A stretch of 21,948 nucleotides of DNA, from positions 1-21,948 of IMG/VR virus record IMGVR_UViG_3300020178_001083; one strand, given 5' to 3'. A program made the translations under genes and the position numbers. The notes under the pieces were generated by a model. That model was not told the DNA's origin, did no database searches, and saw nothing but the letters and a program-made list of their open reading frames with translations. Position 1 is the stretch's first letter, and each line of letters starts with the position of its first letter. The DNA is from a virus. Below are positions 8,126 to 14,707 of the stretch, one piece after another.

Positions 8126-8143
8126 AATATAGTATACTATAAT
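8120..8143. promoter_or_regulatory. Tandem palindromes with a TATAAT box
   Basis: Two perfect adjacent palindromes: TTCTAGAA (8120-8127) and the 14-base TATAGTATACTATA (8128-8141), running into TATAAT at 8138-8143. The site lies 35 bases before the coiled-coil gene. It could be an operator over a -10 element. No good -35 box is seen at the usual distance, so promoter activity is uncertain. Confidence 0.35.
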
Positions 8144-8177
8144 GGTATTTGAAAATGCAGATAATTAACACTTACAT

Positions 8178-8495
8178 ATGTCCGAACGAGACCTAGTCAA
8201 AGAACTCAAAGCCGAAATCGTAGAAATCACCAAAGACCGTGATGATGCCCTGGAGAAGATGAAATCCAAGGAGAGCCGGATGAAGCAGGTGTTGATCAAG
8301 TTGGAACACGCCACCGAGGACGTGCACAGTTGTGGACACAAGATCGGTGAGCAGAACAAGAGGATAGCGGAACTGGAGGCCAAGTTGGACACCAAGGACC
8401 GACTGCTGGACGAGGCACTCGAAAAGATAAAAAACATACACAACGATTCCACAACAGAACCATCCCAAACAATAACAGATAGCGAACAACAATAG
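8178..8495 (+). CDS. Coiled-coil hypothetical protein
   Basis: A 105-aa protein that is a continuous heptad-type coiled coil from about residue 3 to 88 (KELKAEIVEITKDRDD..., RIAELEAKLDTKDRLLDEALEKI). A Ser/Thr/Gln-rich disordered tail follows. The single HSCGHK segment interrupts the heptads near the middle. No enzyme motif is present. It follows the gp26-like and 73-aa genes on the same strand, so a structural or assembly (chaperone-like) role in tail construction is reasonable but unproven. No Shine-Dalgarno sequence precedes the ATG at 8178. Confidence 0.75.
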   Translation: MSERDLVKELKAEIVEITKDRDDALEKMKSKESRMKQVLIKLEHATEDVHSCGHKIGEQNKRIAELEAKLDTKDRLLDEALEKIKNIHNDSTTEPSQTITDSEQQ

Positions 8496-8524
8496 TTGAT
8501 TGTCAGAGACGGCTTACGCCATCT

Positions 8525-8554
8525 GAAACTTCGCTTACGCTCGTTTCTTTTTTT
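8525..8554 (+). terminator. Putative intrinsic terminator after the coiled-coil gene
   Basis: GAAAC at 8525-8529 pairs with GTTTC at 8543-8547, with a short inner GC/GC pairing, and is followed directly by seven T residues (8548-8554). The stem has internal mismatches, so strength is uncertain. A smaller hairpin (GGC-TTAC-GCC, 8511-8520) precedes it. Confidence 0.5.
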
Positions 8555-8597
8555 AACTTACGCAGTTGTAAAAACTAAATGACGCATCTTTGCGTCG

Positions 8598-8674
8598 CCT
8601 GTGGTAGATGAGCAGTCACAATTCGGCTATTTCTAGCCGAACCGACTTGAACCCTGTGGTGAGTTCGCAGTCAC
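8598..8674. repeat. Two-copy imperfect direct repeat, 55-base period
   Basis: Copy 1 at 8598-8619 and copy 2 at 8653-8674 share CCTGTGGT, then a divergent six-base core, then GCAGTCAC (17 of 22 positions identical). The 33-base spacer between them contains the perfect hairpin at 8622-8641. Only two copies are present. Confidence 0.7.
8622..8641. other. Perfect 8-bp hairpin with TTTC loop
   Basis: TTCGGCTA (8622-8629), loop TTTC (8630-8633), TAGCCGAA (8634-8641). No T-run follows, so it is not a classic terminator. It sits exactly between the two direct repeats. Confidence 0.75.
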
Positions 8675-8982
8675 TATACATCGCTACCGGAGTTGGGCGG
8701 TTGTGCTGTACCCATTTGCTCATTCATTACAACGCGAGCCTACCAAACCCTTGCATAATAGTTCTTGGCGGACCTGAGGTCTATCTTTTTCTAGGAGCCT
8801 CATCATTTTTTGCCGTTTGCATCAAAGGATTCACCTGTCGCCTTGTCGGCCGCATTTCCTTGCTCACTGGTTGCGATGCTATGTTTGCCTGTTGGAAATT
8901 TTTAAGAAATTGTAGTTTGCCTATCGCACTTGTTTATACGAGTTTTCTTTATAGGTCAATCTTTTTGGCTTTAAATACCATC

Positions 8983-9405
8983 ATGCATTGGACGTACCAG
9001 GGAAAAGAAATTACCAGCCTACCCGAGGACGTGGTGGGGTTCGTTTACCAGATAACCAACACCACCAACGGCAGGATGTACATTGGCAAGAAACTGGCTA
9101 GGTTCAAAAGATCCAGACCACCATTGAAGGGCAGGAAGAACAAGCGTAGGTACAAGGTGGATTCGGACTGGCAAGACTACTATGGAAGCAGTGACGAACT
9201 CACAGCAGATGTGTTAAGATTAGGCAAGGAAAAATTCACCAGGGAGATACTGTTCTACTGTTATTCCAAAGCAGAACTTTCTTACATAGAAGCACGAGAA
9301 CAGTTCGCACGTAAGGTTCTAGAATCAAATGACTACTACAACGGACACATCCGTGTGCGTGTGCATGGCAAAGGTATTATAGCAAAAACAAATAAAAATG
9401 AATAA
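8983..9405 (+). CDS. GIY-YIG family nuclease
   Basis: A 140-aa protein when started at the ATG at 8983. The longer open frame upstream adds 125 residues unlike any nuclease domain. Motifs: GFVY (19-22) and MYIG (32-35) separated by ITNTTNGR, giving the GIY...YIG hairpin; a basic stretch KGRKNKRRYK (49-58) likely to contact DNA; WQDYYGSS (63-70); FTREIL (85-90); and YIEAREQF (101-108), with Glu103 the candidate metal ligand. NDYYNGHIR at 116-124 matches the usual C-terminal end. GIY-YIG enzymes in T4-like phages include homing (Seg-type) endonucleases, but no DNA-binding extension is present here, so repair or phage-exclusion roles are equally possible. It lies directly downstream of the structured non-coding region. 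Confidence 0.8.
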   Translation: MHWTYQGKEITSLPEDVVGFVYQITNTTNGRMYIGKKLARFKRSRPPLKGRKNKRRYKVDSDWQDYYGSSDELTADVLRLGKEKFTREILFYCYSKAELSYIEAREQFARKVLESNDYYNGHIRVRVHGKGIIAKTNKNE

Positions 9406-9775
9406 AAAAATAATTGATCACACATATCAAAAGTACGGATATAAAATGTTCGACTGTTCGGTGGAAGAGATAAAAAGATATAATAATAAGTGTTACAATA
9501 TAAAAACAACACCAATTCCTTCCGAAATATTTTCCTATGTTAAATTTTTGAATGTGGAAGATGCTATCAAAAGAGTTAACAGCGTCTTTATACCAGCAAA
9601 TCATGGCAATCTACCCAAAACAGAGTGGAGACTTTCTGAGTCAAACAGTCTATTGATCAAAGAGATATGGTTTTATACATACCAAGATCAACAACGTTAT
9701 CAAAGTGCTGTGGAACGAGCATGGGCTCTGGGAGGACATTTGGATATTAGGGTGGAACAATATTATTATGATTAA
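9398..9775 (+). CDS. AT-rich hypothetical protein
   Basis: A 125-aa protein overlapping the end of the nuclease gene by 8 bases (ATG at 9398). It is Tyr/Asn/Lys/Ile-rich in line with the AT-rich DNA, and contains EWRLSESNSLLIKEIWFYTYQDQQRYQSAVERAWALGG as its most structured part (about 76-114). No membrane segment or catalytic motif is visible, and I do not recognise the family. The next gene starts within its last codons (TTATGATTAA), so the two are co-translated. Base composition differs sharply from the flanking structural genes, which suggests recent acquisition. Confidence 0.7.
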   Translation: MNKKIIDHTYQKYGYKMFDCSVEEIKRYNNKCYNIKTTPIPSEIFSYVKFLNVEDAIKRVNSVFIPANHGNLPKTEWRLSESNSLLIKEIWFYTYQDQQRYQSAVERAWALGGHLDIRVEQYYYD

Positions 9776-10820
9776 ACAACAAAATATCATTTTCGATAAT
9801 GATCTAAGTTTTAAAACTGAGCAAGGAGGTATTGTTGAAAACGATATCGAAAGACTGAATCTGTTCTTTCATGATAACTGTGATACTAATTCCATATGCT
9901 TAATTGGAAACAAGTTAGAGTGGAAACCAAAAATATGGACGCAGTTTGAACAAGAAAAAATAAGAAAATTAAAAGAAGTTAATATAATATGTCTTATGGG
10001 AGATCTTACTGATTTTTTTGTTTATTTTCAAAAACAATTTAGTAGTGTTAAAGTTAGTTATTATTCTTTTCATTTAGGTTTACAAATAAACTTCATTAAA
10101 GATACATTAACAAGGAAAAAAATTACATACAATCAATATACAAGAAAACAAGGTGTATATACTTCCACTGGAACTATGAGATTAAACCGATATATCTTAA
10201 TTAAAGAAGGCATAGACAAAGGTTATAATTTTTATTATCCAAAAATTCTGTACAACGTCAGTAAAGATTTTGAATATCAGATAAGTCGGTGTCTGGGCTT
10301 GTCTACGGAAAAGCCCAAAGAAATCAATGAACGACGTTTATTTCGAAACGATCTAACACCAGATGAACACAATGCAAAACAGATAGAAATGTTATCCAGC
10401 TCTTACATAAATGTTGTAGCAACATTTCCAAACACAGATTGGTTAATCGACAAAGATGACGAGAAATATTTTGATACAGTTTTGTCTAAAACAATACCTT
10501 TTATGCTGTGTGAGAAAGACAGCAACAAGTCGGGACTGAAACTTTTGGGTTTTTTACCATATGAAGGTTTTGAGTTGCAAAACGACAGCAATGATAATCC
10601 TGTGTTGAGGTGGAAGCAACTACTTTCTGACAACGAATATATTTTTAAAGATTTGGAAAAAATAAAGGAATTGCACGATAAAAATCAACGAGTGATAGAA
10701 CACAATTTTGATAGATTGGTCAACACCGACTGGGAAGCGGAAAGATTGGCACAATATAATAGACTCCCGACATTTATCAAAGACCAGTTAGATACTAATA
10801 TTTTTTCTTTTATGAAATAA
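9768..10820 (+). CDS. Putative glycosyltransferase-like protein (marine phage type)
   Basis: A 350-aa protein if started at the ATG at 9768, which overlaps the previous stop; an in-frame ATG at 9705 would add 21 residues inside the upstream gene and is less likely. The GTMRLNRYILIKEGIDKGY segment (135-153) and SSYINVVATFP ... YFDTVLSKTIPFMLCEKD...LKLLGFLPYEGF (211-268) follow the layout of a family I recall from marine phages. In that family the C-terminal half resembles the donor-binding half of GT-B/fucosyltransferase-like enzymes (S/T-E-K-T-x-x-P-I-x-x-x-x-P-F pattern, here degenerate, with the Glu-Lys positions not kept). Activity is therefore doubtful and the call tentative. The DNA is very AT-rich (13 G/C in the 60 bases from 9961). 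It ends at a bidirectional terminator. Confidence 0.5.
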   Translation: MIKQQNIIFDNDLSFKTEQGGIVENDIERLNLFFHDNCDTNSICLIGNKLEWKPKIWTQFEQEKIRKLKEVNIICLMGDLTDFFVYFQKQFSSVKVSYYSFHLGLQINFIKDTLTRKKITYNQYTRKQGVYTSTGTMRLNRYILIKEGIDKGYNFYYPKILYNVSKDFEYQISRCLGLSTEKPKEINERRLFRNDLTPDEHNAKQIEMLSSSYINVVATFPNTDWLIDKDDEKYFDTVLSKTIPFMLCEKDSNKSGLKLLGFLPYEGFELQNDSNDNPVLRWKQLLSDNEYIFKDLEKIKELHDKNQRVIEHNFDRLVNTDWEAERLAQYNRLPTFIKDQLDTNIFSFMK

Positions 10821-10824
10821 AAAA

Positions 10825-10857
10825 AAGCCTGCGTATCGCTACACAGGCTTCCTTTTT
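10825..10857. terminator. Bidirectional intrinsic terminator between convergent genes
   Basis: AAGCCTG (10825-10831) pairs with CAGGCTT (10844-10850); a C/A mismatch and a further GTA/TAC pairing extend the stem around a TCGC loop. T-runs flank it on both strands: CCTTTTT on the plus strand and eight T on the minus strand. It serves both the plus-strand accessory genes and the minus-strand histone-like gene. Confidence 0.9.
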
Positions 10858-10879
10858 GAACGTTCAAAAAATTTTAGAA

Positions 10880-11071
10880 TTAGGCGGCTTTTGCCGCGTT
10901 CTTAACTTCCTGAATTTCTTTTCTTCTTGTTTTGATCAGTTTAGATAAGTTTGCTAGGGCCTTTCTGGCTCTAGTCGCAGATGCTTTCACACCCTTATCA
11001 ACGAACTTCCCATTCTCTTCAGAGTAAGTTTGTATCTCTGTCATTATAGCGTCGTGTGTTTCATTTGACAT
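10880..11071 (-). CDS. Histone H1-like (Hc1-type) small basic protein
   Basis: A 63-aa protein with the ATG at 11071, chosen because a strong AAGGAAGGA Shine-Dalgarno lies 8 bases upstream; the longer frame from 11107 has none. The central part GVKASATRARKALANLSKLIKTRRKEIQEVKN (28-58) matches the helical repeat of bacterial histone H1-like Hc1 proteins, where a GNKAAGTRARKAL-type segment is followed by a basic helix. Such proteins bind DNA non-specifically and compact it. In a phage it could package or protect DNA or alter the host nucleoid; which is not shown. It has its own sigma70-like promoter and a strong terminator, so it is probably a single-gene early transcript. Confidence 0.75.
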   Translation of the reverse strand: MSNETHDAIMTEIQTYSEENGKFVDKGVKASATRARKALANLSKLIKTRRKEIQEVKNAAKAA

Positions 11072-11124
11072 ATTAATTGTCCTTCCTTTATTGTCGTACG
11101 ATAACATTAATTAACGTCATTGTA

Positions 11125-11154
11125 ATTAAAGCACGTAAGAAGTGGTTCTGTCAA
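11125..11154 (-). promoter_or_regulatory. Sigma70-type promoter for the histone-like gene
   Basis: On the minus strand a perfect TTGACA (11154-11149) is followed after 18 bases by TTTAAT (11130-11125), preceded by TGC giving an extended -10 (TGCTTTAAT). Predicted start is near 11118, about 47 bases before the ATG at 11071. This is a host-type early promoter, unlike the TATAAATA late promoters elsewhere in the window. Confidence 0.8.
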
Positions 11155-11171
11155 CAGGAAAAATAGTTTTA

Positions 11172-11612
11172 TTACCAAATTATTTTATTACCAATTGAAA
11201 GCAAGTAACTGATTGAATCGTTTTCCCATATGTTAAACAGCATGTAGGAATTTTTCAACAGTCTGTTACTAACTTTGTTTTGGTAATCTTTTACATAGTC
11301 AAATGACACAGGCAAATTGTTTTTATTGTGAGCAATTTTGAAAACTTTGTGCATGTTGTCTGCGTTTATCTCAACCCCGTCTATGATTATTTTGGAAACA
11401 TGGCATTCTGTGGCACCTGTGTTGGTTGTATCTAAAAGGAACTGATCGGGGGCTTCAACCTCAATTGATATCTTTTGCAGATTATAGTCAGCGTGAGACT
11501 CTACAAATGGTTGTAGTCCCGATTTACAAAACACCTTTGGATTGGCTTTTTTCCATGGTCCGGAGTGCTGTAAGTACACTTCTACCAGAATTTGTCTACG
11601 TGGAAACCACAT
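11172..11612 (-). CDS. Hypothetical beta-rich protein after the radical SAM gene
   Basis: A 146-aa frame whose ATG at 11612 overlaps the last 31 bases of the radical SAM gene. A GTG at 11579 in the same frame (VYLQHSGPW...) is an alternative start that would avoid the overlap. The core alternates short hydrophobic strands (ISIEVEAPDQFLLD, VSKIIIDGVEIN, VFKIAHN, VSFDYV; about 48-105) with turns, which looks like a beta-sandwich. The C-terminal YMLFNIWENDSISYLLSIGN is more mixed. No catalytic motif, signal or membrane segment is evident. Coupling to the radical SAM gene suggests a partner or substrate-binding role, but this is inference. AT-rich like the rest of the island. Confidence 0.6.
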   Translation of the reverse strand: MWFPRRQILVEVYLQHSGPWKKANPKVFCKSGLQPFVESHADYNLQKISIEVEAPDQFLLDTTNTGATECHVSKIIIDGVEINADNMHKVFKIAHNKNNLPVSFDYVKDYQNKVSNRLLKNSYMLFNIWENDSISYLLSIGNKIIW

Positions 11613-12922
11613 TGTTTTGCCTTTTCATAAAGTTTGTTGGCGTGGACTTCACGAGCCTCACGACCATTATTGAATTTTTCCAAGTCAACTTCACGTGAAA
11701 GTTTTGTTCCATCTAGTATGCCCAACTGAGTCATCTGTACACGTGTTATAACAGACCCTGCGTAATCCTTGTGTGCCTCGAACCACCTTAGAGCATCCGC
11801 ATGGTCCTCCTCCGTTTCGGTGTGATAAGCGGCTATCATAAGCAGATCAATCACTACGCCGTGTGATTTACACTGTTCAAGATGATCATCGAGATCCTTG
11901 TTTGTGAAATTTTTGCCTAATTTTATCCTTGCCTCAGAACTCAAACTTTCCACACCACATACTAATCTTCCATTACTGTCTTTTATATCATTGAAAAGAG
12001 AATCTGTGTGCCTTCCTTTTTTCCTGATTATGAAATTTCCATTCCAGTGTATCTGTTTGTTGGGCATCTTGTTTTTGTTGTACTGTGCTATTATTTCAAC
12101 AAGTTTAGTGAATTCTACAAGATTACCGTTTGAGATACTGCTGGCAAAATCAAAACGATATATGTTGTATTTTTTTATAAGTTCTTGCATCTGTGAGAAA
12201 ACGTTCTGTGCGGACAGGTACTGGAATTTCTTCCAAAATTCTATTACGTCGCAGAATTCACATTTCTGCACACATCCTCTGCTGTCAACAATAGGAATTC
12301 TTTTGTGTTCGTAGTTAAAAAAATCATAGTAGTCATAATTCGGTGTTACAATGGAATGGAATTCAGCATCTTGCTGTGCAGTAATATTAGTGTTAGGTTG
12401 TTTTACACCTTCCTCGAAATAGGCGATTAGATTACTATTGACATCGCCAACTATAAAGTGATCTATTAAACCTGCAGACCTAAGGCTTTCAGGGAAACTA
12501 ATGTTTTTCTTTGTTGACAGCGTGTAGAGTCCAGGTCCGCCAATTATTATTTTGACTTCGGGTGCGACCTTCTTCAACAAGTTGCAGAGCCATACAGTAA
12601 ACACTTGGCTGTCATTCGTGAAAAGGCTAAGACCTATGTGTGTTGGTTTGTGTTCCAACATTTTCTTTGCATAATGGTACAACATTTCTGACAGTGACCT
12701 GTATATTCTTGGATCAATTTTTTGATGATAAAAGAAATCCAGATAAAGTTTCCGATCTGGATCATTTTTAATTTTGTTATAGATTTCTATGTTTAGATCA
12801 AGGCCAATGCAATCAACGCCGTGATTGTTGAGCAGAGCACTGAGGTATGCTGGAGAACTGATCGGGGTGTTCCAGTCAATAAAAGGTACGGTGGTAACAA
12901 CTACTTTTGAGGGCAATGGCAT
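11582..12922 (-). CDS. Radical SAM protein with B12-binding-like N-terminal domain
   Basis: A 446-aa protein. The cysteine motif SRGCVQKCEFCDV (214-226) carries C217-x3-C221-x2-C224, the ligands of the 4Fe-4S cluster that cleaves S-adenosylmethionine. The part before it (6-175) has the layout of the cobalamin-binding Rossmann domain found in BchE-type enzymes, with the strands VVVTTVP, GLSLFTND and KIIIGGPG. The B12-coordinating DxHxxG motif is missing, so cobalamin binding is doubtful. The TIM-barrel half continues to about 400 (IHWNGNF at 291-297, CGVESLS near 320). Substrate is unknown; methyl transfer or C-C/C-S bond chemistry on DNA, RNA or glycans are all possible. It starts nine bases after gp46, so it joins the gp47-gp46 operon by read-through but is AT-richer. 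Confidence 0.85.
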   Translation of the reverse strand: MPLPSKVVVTTVPFIDWNTPISSPAYLSALLNNHGVDCIGLDLNIEIYNKIKNDPDRKLYLDFFYHQKIDPRIYRSLSEMLYHYAKKMLEHKPTHIGLSLFTNDSQVFTVWLCNLLKKVAPEVKIIIGGPGLYTLSTKKNISFPESLRSAGLIDHFIVGDVNSNLIAYFEEGVKQPNTNITAQQDAEFHSIVTPNYDYYDFFNYEHKRIPIVDSRGCVQKCEFCDVIEFWKKFQYLSAQNVFSQMQELIKKYNIYRFDFASSISNGNLVEFTKLVEIIAQYNKNKMPNKQIHWNGNFIIRKKGRHTDSLFNDIKDSNGRLVCGVESLSSEARIKLGKNFTNKDLDDHLEQCKSHGVVIDLLMIAAYHTETEEDHADALRWFEAHKDYAGSVITRVQMTQLGILDGTKLSREVDLEKFNNGREAREVHANKLYEKAKQCGFHVDKFW

Positions 12923-12931
12923 AACTTATAA

Positions 12932-14707
12932 TTATACGATGATATCGACGTCGTTTGCATAATTTGTAAAGCCATTTTCTTTGACAACTTTCAGTACGCT
13001 GTTCACCCTGCTTACCAGTTCGTCTTTGTGTGATATCAGGAATATGTTCTTTTTTTGCGTCCTGCTCATGTCTTTCAGCACTGCCATGGAACTTTCAACA
13101 CCGGATATGTCCATACCTGCGTCCACAAGTTCATCAATGAACAGCAAGTTGATCTGTTGATAAAGGCTCTCCCACACATCTCTGAACGCCCAACTCAGAC
13201 TCAGAATCAATCTGTTTCTCTCACCTCTACTTAGATTATCAAAATCTAGTTCTCTGCCAAGTTCTTCGATACGCACAGTTAGATCTGATTGGAAAGTCAC
13301 TGTGTGTGGTAGTTTGACCTTGCCCAGGAAGTATGCCAGTCTCTGATTCAGGTACGTCAAGTTCTGTTCTATGATCCTGGTCCTTATGAATGAATCTTTC
13401 GCGGTCAACAGTTTGTACAGGAACTCCTGGTGCCTGTGTAGGTCTTCTAGTTCGTTTGCCTTCTCATAATCGATATCTTGTATCGCGGATTTGGTCATCT
13501 CCGCTATCTGTTCTGCGTAGGTATCTTCTTTCTTCTCTGTCTGTTCCAACTGCCTCTTAAGATCCTGTAGAGAACCTTTGTGGTTGTACGCCTCGTCTAT
13601 GGTATCGTAGTATGTTTCGGGCACCTGTCCGAGATCTCCCACCTCGTCTATGCCTTCCTGTATTTTCGCTAGGGCTGACTTCAGTTTCGTCACGTAGTCT
13701 GTGGATTCTGTAAGTTGTACTTTCAGTTTGTCAACGAGATGTGTGTGCTTGTCGTCGTGCAGTTCCTGTTCGCAGGTTGGACATTTCTGTTGTTCAGCGT
13801 ATTCTAGATCTGTGTTGGTCTTGGAAACAGTGCTTTCAGCCTTGGTTAACGAATCCTCGTGATACGCTTTCTCTTTCTCGAGGCTCCTCAGCATGGTCTG
13901 TAGTTCATTCCTCTTCTGCAGTTTCTTGTGCTTCTCTATCTCGATCTCACTGTCCACTTTCTCCAGTTCCGCGATCGCTTCCTTGAAACTCTTTATGTCA
14001 TCGTCTTTCTGGCTTGCCCAGGCGTTTGACCTTATTTTCAAACTTTCTATGGACTCCTGTATCTTTTCGTTGGAGGCAACTTTAGCGTCTATACGCATCT
14101 TCTCTTCAGTCAGCATCTGTTTTGTCGCCTTCTGCTTTTCCTTCAATAGGTCCGCTTTCTGCGATAGTAGTGTTATACCCAACAGTTGTTCTATTATTTC
14201 CCTCTGCTCTGCCTGTTTGGTTGACAGGAAAGGTTGTGTGTATGTGTTCAACGCGATGATGTTCTTGAACATGGAGTGGGTCATGCCCATCAGTTTGTTG
14301 ATCTCCACCTGTGTCTCCCTGTTCTCCCCTTGTGCTTCGTTGTTGTCCGTGTTCTGTTCTATGTCGTTGGCGTAGAATCTGAATATCTGTGGCTTACGTC
14401 CTCGCTCGATTGTGTATGTGACTCCGTTCTTTATGAACTTGACGCTTACCAACATACCCTTCTCGTTGGTCTTGTTGACAAGATTGTCTCTCCTGATGTT
14501 TGTGAGTGCTTCACCAAAGAACACGTAACTCAATGCATTGATAATTGTGGTCTTACCCGTACCGTTCCTGGCACCTGCGTCATCCCCACCTAGGTCCATG
14601 TTCTCACCGATAACAAGAACCAGGCTCTTGTTTGAGAAGTCAATGGCCTGGGCCTGGTTGCCCACACTCATGAAGTTCTTTACCGTGAGTTCTTTAATCG
14701 TCAGCAA
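12932..14707 (-). CDS. gp46: Recombination endonuclease subunit gp46 (Rad50/SbcC-like ATPase), TTG start
   Basis: A 591-aa SMC-like ATPase. Walker A GARNGTGKTT is at 45-54; two long coiled-coil arms (about 175-310 and 320-450) meet at a CPTC zinc hook (310-313). The signature LSRGERN lies at 492-498, Walker B LLFIDE at 521-526 and an H-loop ISHKDE at 558-563. With gp47 it resects broken DNA ends for recombination-dependent replication and host DNA breakdown. The start codon is TTG (14707), supported by GAGGA six bases upstream and by the need for the first beta strand (LTIKELTVKNFMSVG aligns with the T4 start). The first ATG would remove 12 residues of it. It overlaps the preceding 55-aa gene by 14 bases. 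Confidence 0.96.
   Translation of the reverse strand: MLTIKELTVKNFMSVGNQAQAIDFSNKSLVLVIGENMDLGGDDAGARNGTGKTTIINALSYVFFGEALTNIRRDNLVNKTNEKGMLVSVKFIKNGVTYTIERGRKPQIFRFYANDIEQNTDNNEAQGENRETQVEINKLMGMTHSMFKNIIALNTYTQPFLSTKQAEQREIIEQLLGITLLSQKADLLKEKQKATKQMLTEEKMRIDAKVASNEKIQESIESLKIRSNAWASQKDDDIKSFKEAIAELEKVDSEIEIEKHKKLQKRNELQTMLRSLEKEKAYHEDSLTKAESTVSKTNTDLEYAEQQKCPTCEQELHDDKHTHLVDKLKVQLTESTDYVTKLKSALAKIQEGIDEVGDLGQVPETYYDTIDEAYNHKGSLQDLKRQLEQTEKKEDTYAEQIAEMTKSAIQDIDYEKANELEDLHRHQEFLYKLLTAKDSFIRTRIIEQNLTYLNQRLAYFLGKVKLPHTVTFQSDLTVRIEELGRELDFDNLSRGERNRLILSLSWAFRDVWESLYQQINLLFIDELVDAGMDISGVESSMAVLKDMSRTQKKNIFLISHKDELVSRVNSVLKVVKENGFTNYANDVDIIV

Larger units (their letters stand above)
8496..8982. 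other. Long non-coding, hairpin-rich region
   Basis: About 490 bases between the coiled-coil gene and the nuclease gene without a convincing protein. Visible elements are: GACGCA-TCTT-TGCGTC (8581-8596); an 8-bp perfect hairpin with TTTC loop (8622-8641); and an imperfect direct repeat (8598-8619 and 8653-8674). GGTAG (8603-8607) can pair with CTACC (8684-8688), which encloses the last hairpin. A further stem TGAGG...CCTCA lies near 8775-8801. The plus strand is open from 8608 into the nuclease gene, but the predicted peptide is Cys/Leu/Ser-rich and looks like a chance frame. No tRNA, tmRNA or group I/II intron core could be matched. It may encode a structured RNA or be a cis-acting site, on either strand. 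Confidence 0.6.

Noticed and set aside
8598-8674. Possible minimal CRISPR (repeat-spacer-repeat)
   Set aside because: Only two copies, diverged in the centre, no leader or Cas gene; the spacer is itself a perfect hairpin.
8641-8675. Possible tRNA T-arm on the minus strand (GGGTTCAAGTC)
   Set aside because: The flanking five-base stems do not pair and no acceptor or anticodon arm fits; not a tRNA.
8800-8960. Possible tmRNA tag on the minus strand (GCAAAC followed by a short frame)
   Set aside because: No ALAA-type ending and no acceptor domain; GCAAAC recurs three times nearby by repetition.
8970-8977. TTTAAATA-like late promoter before the nuclease
   Set aside because: Two mismatches in sequence context and so close to the ATG that transcription would begin at or after the start codon.
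8496-9405. Group I intron with intron-encoded GIY-YIG enzyme
   Set aside because: No P/Q/R/S core elements recognisable on either strand and no interrupted host gene on the two sides.
13741-14593. Plus-strand frames inside gp46
   Set aside because: Cys/Ser-rich shadows opposite a well-supported ATPase gene.
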